A stretch of DNA of 64,000 nucleotides, from the NCBI RefSeq assembly GCF_027158205.1, contig NZ_JAPVLU010000029.1, positions 1-64,000 of the forward strand, in the 5' to 3' direction. Below are positions 27,470-36,269 of the stretch, piece by piece. This DNA comes from Streptomyces sp. H39-S7 (GTDB lineage Bacteria; Actinomycetota; Actinomycetes; Streptomycetales; Streptomycetaceae). Under the pieces are notes generated by a model. It did no database searches. It worked only from the letters and a program-made list of their open reading frames with translations, and was not told the DNA's origin. Numbering within the stretch: position 1 is the stretch's first letter; every line of letters begins with the position of its first letter. The position numbers were made by a program, and so were the translations under genes.

Positions 27470-29257
27470 GTGAGCGATCCGGCCGGACCGGAGGATGGCC
27501 GAACCGGCCCGCATTCACGACCAGAATCGAGCGCCCGGGGGGCAGGCGCCGCGTGGCACCGACGGAGGACCCGAGCAACCGTGGACACGCAAGGCCACAA
27601 GAACATCGACCCGGCAGATCAGTGGGTCCTTGATCCGGAAACGGGCAGCTACGTGCTGCGGATCGACCCCGAGGAACCTCCGTCACCGAGCGTGCCCGCA
27701 CAGGGCGGCAGGCGTGAGCGCCGGGAGCAGCAGAGCGGCACCCGCAGTGCCCCGCCGAGCTCCCCGGAGGCGCCGAACCGCGCCAGCCGCCGCAAGGCCA
27801 AGCCCCAGAAGTCCCGCAAGAAGAAGGTCCTCGTCTGGACCGCGGCCTCGCTCGGCTTCGTGCTGGTCGCCGGGTCCATCGGCGGCTACCTGGTCTACCA
27901 GCACTTCAACAACAACATCAGCACCGTCGACGTCGGGGACGCGGGCAACAAGGACGTCACCGCCGACGGTCCGGTGAACATCCTCGTGATCGGCACCGAC
28001 AGCCGTGAGGGGCTCGGCAAGGAGTACGGCGACGTGGGCAGCGTGGGCCACGCCGACACCACGATCCTGTTCCACGTGTCCAAGGACCGCACCAACGCGA
28101 CCGCGTTGAGCATTCCGCGCGACCTGATGACCAACATCCCGGACTGCCCGACGAAGCAGAAGGACGGTTCGACGAAGGTCGTCCCCGGTGAGAAGAACGT
28201 CCGCTTCAACACCAGCCTCGGCCAGGCGGGCCGCGACCCCGGGTGCACGATGCGCGCGGTGAAGGCGCTGACCGGGGTGAGCGTGGACCACTTCATGATG
28301 GCCAACTTCACCGCGGTCAAGGACCTGTCGAGCGCGGTCGGCGGCGTCGACATCTGCCTGGCCAAGCCGATCAAGGACCCCGACTCGCACCTCAACCTCG
28401 GCAAGGGCCACCACAAGGTCGCGGGCGAAGAGGCGCTCGCCTTCGTACGGACCCGGCACGCGGTCGGCTTCGGCGGCGACCTGGACCGCATCAAGCTCCA
28501 GCAGCAGTTCCTGGGCTCGATGATCCGCCAGATGAAGTCCGGTGACACCCTCACCAGCCCCGGCAAGCTGTGGAAGCTGGCGAACGCGGCCACCAAGGCG
28601 CTCACCGTCGACAGCGCCATCGGCAGCATCTCGAAGCTGTCGGACCTGGCGAAGGACCTCAGCGCGGTCGACACCAAGAACATCACCTTCGCCACCGTCC
28701 CCGTCATCGACAACCCGGCGGACGGGAAGGTCCACAAGACCGTCATCCTCGCCCCGACCAAGGCCCAGCAGGTCTTCTCCATGGTGCGGAGCGACATCTC
28801 GCTCACCGAGGTGGCGAAGAAGCCGGGTGCCCCGGCCGCGTCGGGAGCCCCGGACAAGCTGTCCGGTACCAAGGCGCCGGCGTCACAGGTTCGTGTCAAG
28901 GTGTTCAACGGGAGTGGCGTGACGGGGGCCGCCCAGGCCACCATCGTCTGGCTGCAGAACAACAAGGCCGTCAACCGCTCCACCAACGGCGGCAACGCCC
29001 CGGCCGGAACGGTCGCGACGACCACGCTCGTCTACGCGCCGAACCAGGCCGACCAGGCGCGCGCCCTGGCCGCGATGATGGGGCTGCCGGCGTCCGCGCT
29101 GCAGCCGGGGACCGTGGACGCGGCGGCCAAGGCCAATATGACGCTCACCCTTGGCAAGGACTTCAAGGAAGCGGGCACACCGATAGCCGCGCCGACCACG
29201 GCGCCGGAGGGAATTCAGAAGGTCGTGGCGGACGACAAGAGCGTCTGCGCGAAATGA
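27470..29257 (+). CDS. LCP family protein 2 with C-terminal LytR_C domain
   Basis: A 595-residue LCP protein with a long basic/polar cytosolic N-terminus (DPADQWVLDPETGSYVLRID), a membrane helix near residues 121-145, an LCP domain (VNILVIGTDSREG, ADTTILFHVSKDR, LSIPRDL, VDHFMMANFTAV, LAFVRTRHAVG) and a C-terminal LytR_C domain (VRVKVFNGSGVTGAAQATIVWL). Two starts are plausible: GTG 27470 after GGGGGG, and GTG 27581 after GGAGGA; the latter would give 558 residues beginning VDTQGHKNID. The stop overlaps a possible ATG of the next gene. Confidence 0.88.
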   Translation: MSDPAGPEDGRTGPHSRPESSARGAGAAWHRRRTRATVDTQGHKNIDPADQWVLDPETGSYVLRIDPEEPPSPSVPAQGGRRERREQQSGTRSAPPSSPEAPNRASRRKAKPQKSRKKKVLVWTAASLGFVLVAGSIGGYLVYQHFNNNISTVDVGDAGNKDVTADGPVNILVIGTDSREGLGKEYGDVGSVGHADTTILFHVSKDRTNATALSIPRDLMTNIPDCPTKQKDGSTKVVPGEKNVRFNTSLGQAGRDPGCTMRAVKALTGVSVDHFMMANFTAVKDLSSAVGGVDICLAKPIKDPDSHLNLGKGHHKVAGEEALAFVRTRHAVGFGGDLDRIKLQQQFLGSMIRQMKSGDTLTSPGKLWKLANAATKALTVDSAIGSISKLSDLAKDLSAVDTKNITFATVPVIDNPADGKVHKTVILAPTKAQQVFSMVRSDISLTEVAKKPGAPAASGAPDKLSGTKAPASQVRVKVFNGSGVTGAAQATIVWLQNNKAVNRSTNGGNAPAGTVATTTLVYAPNQADQARALAAMMGLPASALQPGTVDAAAKANMTLTLGKDFKEAGTPIAAPTTAPEGIQKVVADDKSVCAK

Positions 29258-29274
29258 CGTATCCAGGGGGGGCC

Positions 29275-31098
29275 ATGCGGGACAGCGGTGTACGGGGCGG
29301 TGGGGCCCGAGATGCCTCGGGGCCGGGAGATCCCGGTTGGGACGAGAGCTTGTACCAGGAGCGGGGCCAGGGCGGGGGCCCGCACGCGGACGGCGAGTGG
29401 GGCGGGTCCGGTGACGGCACCGCCTCCCGCACGGGCTCCCATCCGAGCCCCGGCGCGGGCACCGTCACCGGCGCGGTCACCGACGCCTCGCTGGTCGGTG
29501 CCGGCACGCCCTCGGTACCCGGGCAGCGCGACGGCGGTTCCCGCGGGGGCGGCGGTCACCGCCGCGCGGGCGGCCGGCGGCAGCCGCGCAGCAGGAAGGC
29601 CCGGATATTCCGCTGGGTGGCGGGCACGCTCTCGCTGCTCATCCTCGCCGGCGCCGGCGCGGGTTACGCGTACTACGAGTACCTCGCCGGGAAGATCCGT
29701 ACCGGCGACCTGAACAACGGCAAGAGCGACGTGGCGCCGTCCAAGGCGAACGCCAACGGCGACACGCCGCTCAACGTCCTGGTGCTCGGCTCCGACGCCC
29801 GCAACTCCGAGGCGAACAAGGATCTGGGCGGCGCCCGCGACACGGCGGGCGAGCCGCCCCGCGCCGACGTCATCATGCTGATGCACATATCCGCGGACCG
29901 CAGCAACATGTCCGTGGTCAGCATCCCCCGCGACACCCGGATGCCCATCCCGGAGTGCACGGACTCCGCGACCGGCAAGGTGTACAAGGCGACCGAGAGG
30001 GACATCGTCAACGAGTCGCTGGGCCGCGGCGGCGCGGGCTGCACCCGCGCGGCGATCCAGAACCTGACCGGCGTCTACATCGACCACTGGATGACCGTCG
30101 ACTTCGCCGGCGTGGTGAAGATGGCCGACGCCGTCGGCGACGTCGAGGTCTGCGTCAACCAGAACATCTGGGACCGCTCGACCCCGGCGCAGAAGGGCGG
30201 CTCCGGTCTGAAGATGAAGGCGGGCACCTGGCCGGTCAAGGGCGAGCAGGCGCTGCAGTGGCTGCGCACCCGGCACGCCTTCGGCGACGACGCGGGGCGC
30301 GCCAAGGCGCAGCACATGTACCTCAACTCGATGATGCGCAGACTGCAGAGCCAGAGCCTGTTCAGCAATCCGAGCCGGCTGAACAACCTGGCGACGAAGG
30401 CGATGGAGGCGTTCCGGGTCTCGAAGGAGATCGGAACGCCGAAGAAGCTCTACGACCTCGGTATGGAGCTCAAGAGCGTGCCGGCGAACCGGATCACGAT
30501 GATGACGATGCCGCACGACGCCGATCCGCAGAATCCCGCCGCCCACTACATCCCGGCCAAGACGGACGCGGCGAAGGTCTGGACGCTGCTGCGCAACGAC
30601 GTCGCCATGGACGCCAACGGCACGGCGGCGAACACGCCGAAGCCCACCCCGACCAAGACGGGTCCGCCCGCCGCGGCTCCGGCGACCATCTCGGTCGGCG
30701 TGGTGAACGGCACCGCCGGCGACAAGAACGGCACGGCCGTCCAGAACCGCGCGTCCACCGTCTCCAAGGCGCTGAACACCGCCGGTTTCACGAAGGCGAA
30801 GGCGAGTCAGTCCGCGAAGCCCAGCAAGGGCACGCTCGTCAACTACCCGACGAGCGCCGGTGAGCAGGGCAGGGCCGATGCCCTGGCCGTCGCCACCGCA
30901 CTGAAGATCCCGGCCACCGCGGTCAAGGCGGCGGCGGACGTGTCCGGTGTCACCGTGGTCATCGGTGCGGACTGGGCCTCGGGCACCGACTACGGCAAGA
31001 CGGCTCCGGGCGCCGGTTCCGTACCGACCACAGCGGACGCGCTGAACGGCACGGACAAGCGCTGCATGGACGTCTACAAGCCCTACCAGTGGAAGTAG
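29275..31098 (+). CDS. LCP family protein 3 with C-terminal LytR_C domain
   Basis: A 607-residue LCP protein. The cytosolic N terminus is Gly-rich with GWDESLYQERGQ, a basic patch RQPRSRKARIFRW precedes the membrane helix (LSLLILAGAGAGYAYYEYL), then the LCP domain (LNVLVLGSDARNS, RADVIMLMHISADR, VSIPRDTR, IDHWMTVDFAGVVKM, LQWLRTRHAFG) and LytR_C (ISVGVVNGTAGDKNGTAV). ATG 29275 with a GGGGGGG Shine-Dalgarno is preferred; ATG 29254 would overlap the previous stop as ATGA. It closely resembles LCP 4, suggesting tandem duplication. Confidence 0.88.
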   Translation: MRDSGVRGGGARDASGPGDPGWDESLYQERGQGGGPHADGEWGGSGDGTASRTGSHPSPGAGTVTGAVTDASLVGAGTPSVPGQRDGGSRGGGGHRRAGGRRQPRSRKARIFRWVAGTLSLLILAGAGAGYAYYEYLAGKIRTGDLNNGKSDVAPSKANANGDTPLNVLVLGSDARNSEANKDLGGARDTAGEPPRADVIMLMHISADRSNMSVVSIPRDTRMPIPECTDSATGKVYKATERDIVNESLGRGGAGCTRAAIQNLTGVYIDHWMTVDFAGVVKMADAVGDVEVCVNQNIWDRSTPAQKGGSGLKMKAGTWPVKGEQALQWLRTRHAFGDDAGRAKAQHMYLNSMMRRLQSQSLFSNPSRLNNLATKAMEAFRVSKEIGTPKKLYDLGMELKSVPANRITMMTMPHDADPQNPAAHYIPAKTDAAKVWTLLRNDVAMDANGTAANTPKPTPTKTGPPAAAPATISVGVVNGTAGDKNGTAVQNRASTVSKALNTAGFTKAKASQSAKPSKGTLVNYPTSAGEQGRADALAVATALKIPATAVKAAADVSGVTVVIGADWASGTDYGKTAPGAGSVPTTADALNGTDKRCMDVYKPYQWK

Positions 31099-32813
31099 AG
31101 GACGTGGAGCACCGGCGAACCAGAGGCCCTGCGACGCGCGAGGACGTTCCCGCGCGGAACAACCCCGCCGAGCACGGCTGGGACGACAGCCTGTACGAAC
31201 CGGACTCCGCGGGGTCCGGGTCCGCGTCCGGCTCGGATGCAGAAACGTCTCGGCAGGCGCCGGGCAGCGGCCACCGCCGCAGCGGCTCCCGGTCCCGCAA
31301 GGCGCCGAAGAGCCGCCGGCGCCGGACGCTGCGCTGGATCGGGATCGGCACCGCCGTGGCGGTCCTCGGCACGGCCGGCGCGGGGTGGGCGTACTACGAG
31401 CACCTCAACGCGAACATCAAGAAGGACGAGCTCAACCTCAGCGACGCCAAGCTCTCCAAGCCGCAGGCCAACTCCGAGGGCCAGACGCAGCTCAACATCC
31501 TGCTGATGGGCTCCGACGACCGGAACTCCGACGAGAACGTCAAGCTCGGCGGCGCCGCGGACACCCGGGGTCAGAAGCCGCGGGCCGACGTCCAGATGCT
31601 GCTGCACGTGTCCGCCGACCGCAGCAACATGACGGTCATCAGCATCCCGCGCGACACCCGGGTGCCCATCCCCAAGTGCACCGACCCGCACGACGGCACG
31701 GTCTACAAGGCGACCGAGGGCATCATCAACTCCAGCCTCCAGCACGGCGGCCCGGGCTGCACGGTCGCCACCTGGGAGCAGCTCACGGGCATCTCCATCG
31801 ACCACTTCATGATGGTCGACTTCACCGGAGTGGTGAGGATGGCCGACGCCATCGGCGGGGTCCCGGTCTGCGTCGACAAGAACATCTGGGACAAGAAGTC
31901 GAAGCTCAAGCTCAAGGCCGGCACCACGACCATCAAGGACGAGCAGGCCCTGCAGTGGCTGCGCACCCGGTACGGCTTCGAGGACGGCACCGACCTCGGC
32001 CGTACGCACGCGCAGCACATGTACATGAACTCGATGATCCGCGAGCTCAAGAAGGGCGCGAAGCTCACCGACCCCGGGCAGCTCACCGATCTGGCCGAGG
32101 CGGCGACCAAGTCGGTCACCGTCGACAAGGGGCTCGGCACCGTCAAGAAGCTGTACGACCTCGGCAACGACCTGAAGAGAGTGCCCACCAACCGGATCAC
32201 CATGACCACGATGCCGTGGGACTGGGACCCCAAGAACAAGGCGCACGTCATCCCGAAGCCCGGTGACGCCGACAAGCTCTTCGCGCTCGTGCGCGCGGAC
32301 AATCCGGTCGACGGCAAGGCGAAGACGCCGACGCCCGGGTCGGCCGCGCCGGCCGACCCGGCGGCGCCCAAGGGCGAGATCGCCGTCACCGTGCGGAACG
32401 GCACCGCCACCGCGTCCCAGGCGGCGGTGAGCGGCCGCGCCAAGGCCGTCGTGAGCCGACTCGACGGCCTCGGCTTCACGCAGGCCGCGCCGGACACCAC
32501 CCCGCAGCCCCAGGCCGACACCACGGTCAGCTACCCGAGCGACTCCCTCAAGGGCGACGCCCAGGCGGTGGCCAAGGCCCTGGGCCTGCCGGACAGCGCG
32601 GTGCGCAGCTCCAGGAGCGTGACCAAGGTGACGGTGGTCGTCGGCTCCGACTGGCGCTCGGGCACCACCTACCCGAAGTCCGCGGGCAGCTCGGGCGGTA
32701 CGAGTCCGGGAACGCCGGGCAAGGCGCCTTCCTCCGCGTCCGCGCTCAACGGCGCCGACGAATCGGCGTGCATGAAGGTGAACACGTACCCGGGCGCCCA
32801 CTACGTCTGGTGA
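31089..32813 (+). CDS. LCP family protein 4 with C-terminal LytR_C domain
   Basis: A 574-residue paralogue of LCP 3, sharing the N-terminal GWDDSLYEPD motif, the AGAGWAYYEHLNANIKKDEL membrane-exit region, LNILLMGSDDRNSDENVKLGGA, RADVQMLLHVSADRSNMTV, ISIPRDTR and ALQWLRTRYGF. A LytR_C domain (IAVTVRNGTATASQAAVSG) and the end ESACMKVNTYP close it. The frame overlaps the LCP 3 stop by 10 bp (GTG 31089); GTG 31104 is an alternative start. Translational coupling to LCP 3 is likely. A terminator follows directly. Confidence 0.87.
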   Translation: MEVEDVEHRRTRGPATREDVPARNNPAEHGWDDSLYEPDSAGSGSASGSDAETSRQAPGSGHRRSGSRSRKAPKSRRRRTLRWIGIGTAVAVLGTAGAGWAYYEHLNANIKKDELNLSDAKLSKPQANSEGQTQLNILLMGSDDRNSDENVKLGGAADTRGQKPRADVQMLLHVSADRSNMTVISIPRDTRVPIPKCTDPHDGTVYKATEGIINSSLQHGGPGCTVATWEQLTGISIDHFMMVDFTGVVRMADAIGGVPVCVDKNIWDKKSKLKLKAGTTTIKDEQALQWLRTRYGFEDGTDLGRTHAQHMYMNSMIRELKKGAKLTDPGQLTDLAEAATKSVTVDKGLGTVKKLYDLGNDLKRVPTNRITMTTMPWDWDPKNKAHVIPKPGDADKLFALVRADNPVDGKAKTPTPGSAAPADPAAPKGEIAVTVRNGTATASQAAVSGRAKAVVSRLDGLGFTQAAPDTTPQPQADTTVSYPSDSLKGDAQAVAKALGLPDSAVRSSRSVTKVTVVVGSDWRSGTTYPKSAGSSGGTSPGTPGKAPSSASALNGADESACMKVNTYPGAHYVW

Positions 32814-32821
32814 CCCGGGAA

Positions 32822-32858
32822 CTGCCGGCCGGGACCCGAAGCGGTCCCGGCCCGGCAG
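32822..32858. terminator. Terminator between LCP 4 and convergent glycosyltransferase
   Basis: Near-perfect 15/16-bp inverted repeat (CTGCCGGCCGGGACC / GGTCCCGGCCCGGCAG, one bulge) with a short loop, 8 bp from each stop, so it can serve both genes. Confidence 0.8.
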
Positions 32859-32865
32859 GGCGGGA

Positions 32866-33897
32866 TCAGACCGCGGCCGTCGTCACACCGGGACGCCGGC
32901 TGGCGATGACCTTGTTCGCGAGGGACCGCGGGCTGGTGAGGAAGCCCCAGCCCCAGCACATGTGCATGGTCGCGAGCGCGACCGGGATCCGTATCCGGGC
33001 GGCGAACGGCAGGCCCTTGCCCGCCGGGACCGATCCGATCCCGATGGCGGCGAGGTACCCGGCCGGGACCACGAAGCCGAACGGGGTGACGACCGCGCCC
33101 ACCACGATGCCCGCCGCGATGGCGATGACGGCCGCCGGGGGCGCGAGGTAGCGCACGTTGACCGAGCCGCGGTGGTAGCGGGCGACGACATGGCGCCAGC
33201 GGCCGTAGTTCTTGTACTGCTTCGCCAGCTCGCGCACGTTCGGCCGGGGGCGGTAGGAGACGCGCAGCTCGGGCGAGAACCAGATGAGGTGGCCCGCCTC
33301 GCGGATCCGGTAGTTCAGCTCCCAGTCCTGGGCGCGGATGAATTCCTCGTTGTAGCCGCCCTGCTGCTCCAGCACCTCGCGGCGGAAGACGCCGAGGTAG
33401 ACGGTGTCGGCCGGGGCCGCGACACCGCCGGTGTGGAAGGCCGCGTTGCCGACGCCGACCTTGGACGTCATGGCGGCGGCCACGGCGTCCTCCCAGGCGT
33501 TCTCGCCCTCGGCGTGCATGATGCCGCCGACGTTGGCCGCGCCGGTTTCGGCCAGCAGCCGGACGGCGGTGGCGATGTAGTCCGGTGAGAGCATCCCGTG
33601 CCCGTCGACGCGGACCACGACCGGGTGGCGGGACGCCTTGATCGCGGCGTTCAGCGCGGCGGGGGTGCGGCCGGTCGGGTTGGGCACGGTGTGGACCCGG
33701 GGGTCCTCCGCGACCAGCTCGGCGGCGATCTCGTCCGTACGGTCGGTGGAGGGGCCGAGTGCGATGACGACCTCGAGCTCACCTGGGTACTCCTGCTCCA
33801 GGATGTGCCGTACGGAGTCGCGCAGGTGACGTTCCTCGTTGAGCACCGGCATGATCACGGAGACAGCGGGGGCGGTGGGGTCGTTGGCAGCGTTCAT
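32866..33897 (-). CDS. Family 2 glycosyltransferase with C-terminal membrane helices
   Basis: A 343-residue GT-A transferase. The N-terminal domain starts PAVSVIMPVLNEERHLRDSV, with IALGPSTDRTDEIA and the acidic motif VVRVDGHGMLSPDYI, and AQDWELNYRIREAGH near residue 215. Two or three hydrophobic segments follow (VIAIAAGIVVGAVVTPFGFVV). It resembles transferases acting on undecaprenyl- or decaprenyl-phosphate acceptors. ATG 33897 is chosen although its SD is weak. It is divergent from LCP 5 (111 bp) and convergent with LCP 4, which suggests that it helps build the polymer those LCP proteins attach. Confidence 0.9.
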   Translation of the reverse strand: MNAANDPTAPAVSVIMPVLNEERHLRDSVRHILEQEYPGELEVVIALGPSTDRTDEIAAELVAEDPRVHTVPNPTGRTPAALNAAIKASRHPVVVRVDGHGMLSPDYIATAVRLLAETGAANVGGIMHAEGENAWEDAVAAAMTSKVGVGNAAFHTGGVAAPADTVYLGVFRREVLEQQGGYNEEFIRAQDWELNYRIREAGHLIWFSPELRVSYRPRPNVRELAKQYKNYGRWRHVVARYHRGSVNVRYLAPPAAVIAIAAGIVVGAVVTPFGFVVPAGYLAAIGIGSVPAGKGLPFAARIRIPVALATMHMCWGWGFLTSPRSLANKVIASRRPGVTTAAV

Positions 33898-34008
33898 CGC
33901 GGGAAACGTTACCGCGAATGGGGGACACCGGCGTGTGGGCAGCTTTGAATACTGTCCGATTTGTCTAGTCTGATCGGATCCCTTGTTCCCCCGCGGAGGT
34001 GCGCCCCG

Positions 34009-35595
34009 ATGACGGTTCCGCCCGCTCGACCGCCCGCCACCCCGCCCCGCAGGCCCCGGCCCCCGCTGGATTCCGCCCGCCGGACGAGCAGGGGCCCCGG
34101 CCCGTCCGGGAAGCAGCCCGGGAAGCGGCCCGGACGGCAGAACGGAAAGCAGTACGGAAAACAGCCCGGTGGGCAGGACGGCCGGCAGCCGGTGCGCTGG
34201 AGCATGCGGATCGCCGGCGGCCTGGCGCTGGCGATCATCACGACCAGCGGCATCGGCCACGCCGTGGTCAGCGGGGTGGGCGACGACATCGGCCGGGTGG
34301 ACGCGTTCGGCGGGATGCGGGACCGCCCCGGCAGCACCACGGGCGTCAACTTCCTGCTGGTCGGCACCGACGGCCGCGACGGGCTGGACCCGGACGACAA
34401 GGAGCGCTACCACCTCGGCGGAGCGCCCTGCCACTGCACCGACACGATCATGCTGGTGCACCTGTCGGCCGACCGCTCCCGGGTGAGCGTCGTCAGCATC
34501 CCGCGCGACAGCTACGTCATGCTGCCGCCGCACGACGAGGCGTCCAGCGGTGCCCGGCACGTCAGCCACGCCGCGAAGATCAACGCGGCGTACGCGGACG
34601 GCGGCCCCCGGCTCACCGTCGCCACCGTCGAGCAGATGACCGGGGTGCACATCGACCACTACCTGGAGGTCGACTTCACCAGCTTCATGAAGACGGTGGA
34701 CGTCGTCGGCGGCGTCCAGATCTGCACCGTCCGCCCGCTGAAGGACTCGTACACCGGCCTCGACCTGCCGGTCGGCGCCTCCACGCTGAACGGCGGCGAG
34801 GCCCTGCAGTACGTCCGCTCCCGGCACCTCGACGGCGCCTCGGACCTGGGCCGGATGCAGCGCCAGCAGCGCTTCCTCGCGGAGATCATCCACAAGGTCA
34901 CCAGTGGCGGCCTGCTCACCGACCCGGTGAAGCTCAGCCGGATCGCCTCCACCGTGCTGGGGTCGGTCCGCGCCGACCAGGACCTCACGCCCCGGGACCT
35001 GATCGCGCTGGCCCAGGGTCTGCGCGGCTTCTCCCCCGGCTCGTCGGAGTTCACCTCGGTGCCGATCGGCGACATGGGCTTCCAGGTCAAGGGCATCGGC
35101 TCGACGGTGAAGTGGGACGACGCCAAGGCCGGCAAGCTCTGGGCGGCGATCCGCGCGGACCAGCCGCTGGCCGCCCACGTCCCGGCCAGGGCCGCCGCCA
35201 AGCGCCGGCACTCGCAGGTCGAGGTCGACGTCGATCCGCGGTCGGTGCGGGTGCAGATCGAGAACGGGACGACCGTCACCGGCCTCGGCGACCGGGTGGA
35301 CAGGGCGCTGCGCGCCACCGGCTTCGCCACCACCGGCACCGCCGCCAACGCGACCGTGCACAACGCGTCGCACACCGTCATCCGCTTCGACCCGCGGTGG
35401 GACCGCTCGGCGAAGTCCCTGGCGGCCGCTCTGCCGGGGGCGGAGCTGGTGCCGGTTCCCGGGCAGGGGCCGCTGATGAAGGTGACCGTCGGCGCCGGCT
35501 TCAAGGGCGTCACGCCGATCCGGGCGCAGGACCCGGCGCCCACCCGGAGCGCCGGGCCGGGCGCGGTGACCGGCGACGAGGTGGTGTGCCCCTGA
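34009..35595 (+). CDS. LCP family protein 5 with C-terminal LytR_C-like domain
   Basis: A 528-residue LCP protein. ATG 34009 has GGAGGT 8 nt upstream. The cytosolic N terminus is a basic repeat (KQPGKRPGRQNGKQYGKQPG), then a membrane helix (~72-90), an LCP domain with VNFLLVGTDGRDGLD, TDTIMLVHLSADR, VSIPRDSYVMLP, IDHYLEVDFTSFMKTVD and LQYVRSRHLDG, and a C-terminal LytR_C-like segment (VRVQIENGTTVTGLGDRV). An extra CHC motif (APCHCTDT) precedes the arginine-independent TDT core. It may need a different acceptor from LCP 1-4, to which it is only distantly similar. Confidence 0.88.
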   Translation: MTVPPARPPATPPRRPRPPLDSARRTSRGPGPSGKQPGKRPGRQNGKQYGKQPGGQDGRQPVRWSMRIAGGLALAIITTSGIGHAVVSGVGDDIGRVDAFGGMRDRPGSTTGVNFLLVGTDGRDGLDPDDKERYHLGGAPCHCTDTIMLVHLSADRSRVSVVSIPRDSYVMLPPHDEASSGARHVSHAAKINAAYADGGPRLTVATVEQMTGVHIDHYLEVDFTSFMKTVDVVGGVQICTVRPLKDSYTGLDLPVGASTLNGGEALQYVRSRHLDGASDLGRMQRQQRFLAEIIHKVTSGGLLTDPVKLSRIASTVLGSVRADQDLTPRDLIALAQGLRGFSPGSSEFTSVPIGDMGFQVKGIGSTVKWDDAKAGKLWAAIRADQPLAAHVPARAAAKRRHSQVEVDVDPRSVRVQIENGTTVTGLGDRVDRALRATGFATTGTAANATVHNASHTVIRFDPRWDRSAKSLAAALPGAELVPVPGQGPLMKVTVGAGFKGVTPIRAQDPAPTRSAGPGAVTGDEVVCP

Positions 35596-35666
35596 GTGCC
35601 CCTGAACGGCCGCCCGGTGAGCGGAGGCGTCGGTGATCGGGGGCGGTGTGATCGGAGGCGCCGTGC

Positions 35667-36218
35667 TCAGTCGTCGAATCCCTCGGCGGCACGCTTCTCG
35701 CGCAGTTCCTTGATGGCCTCGCGCCGGGCGAGCCGGTGCATCCGGCGGATCTGGGCCTCCTGGTAGCGCCGCTTGTCCGTCTCGGTCTCCGGGATCACCG
35801 GCGGGACCGGCCGGGTCCTGCCGTTCTCGTCGACCGCGGCGAACACGAGGTAGGCGCTGCCGACCTGGGTCGCGGGGGTGGACTCGTTCCACCGCTCGGC
35901 CATGACGCGCACGCCGATCTCCATGGACGAGCGCCCGGTCCAGTTGCACTGGGCGCGCACGTGGACGAGGTCACCGACCCGCACCGGCTCCAGGAAGACC
36001 ATCTCGTCCATCGACGCGGTGACCGCCGGGCCGCCCGAGTGCCGGCCGGCGACGGCGCCCGCCGCGTCGTCGACGAGTTTCATGATCACACCACCGTGAA
36101 CGGTGCCGAGCAGATTGGTGTCGTGCGCCGTCATGATGTGCGACAGCGTCGTGCGGGCTGCCGCGGTCGGCTTGCCCGCAAGCTCGGCCTCCGGGGTACT
36201 GCCGAGATCGGTGGTCAT
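35667..36218 (-). CDS. Hotdog-fold acyl-CoA thioesterase
   Basis: A 183-residue thioesterase of the YciA/BACH type that hydrolyses acyl-CoA in the cytosol. The hotdog core starts LSHIMTAHDTNLLGTVHGGVIMKLVDDAAG, with the catalytic Asn/Asp region (HDTNLLGTVHGG ... LVDDAA), and MDEMVFLEPVRVGDLVHVRAQ follows. The C-terminal ~45 residues are a charged helix (KRRYQEAQIRRMHRLARREAIKELREKRAAE), likely coiled coil. It faces LCP 5 with 71 bp between stops. Physiological substrate is unknown. Confidence 0.9.
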   Translation of the reverse strand: MTTDLGSTPEAELAGKPTAAARTTLSHIMTAHDTNLLGTVHGGVIMKLVDDAAGAVAGRHSGGPAVTASMDEMVFLEPVRVGDLVHVRAQCNWTGRSSMEIGVRVMAERWNESTPATQVGSAYLVFAAVDENGRTRPVPPVIPETETDKRRYQEAQIRRMHRLARREAIKELREKRAAEGFDD

Positions 36219-36269
36219 GCGTCCACCATAAGCCGGGCCCGGCGGACGCTCCTCCCCGGCACCGCTCCC

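Noticed and set aside
32866-35949. A 1027-residue minus-strand frame extending the glycosyltransferase
   Set aside because: The N-terminal ~680 residues are antisense to LCP 5, which has a clear domain structure and a strong SD; the glycosyltransferase fold starts at ATG 33897.
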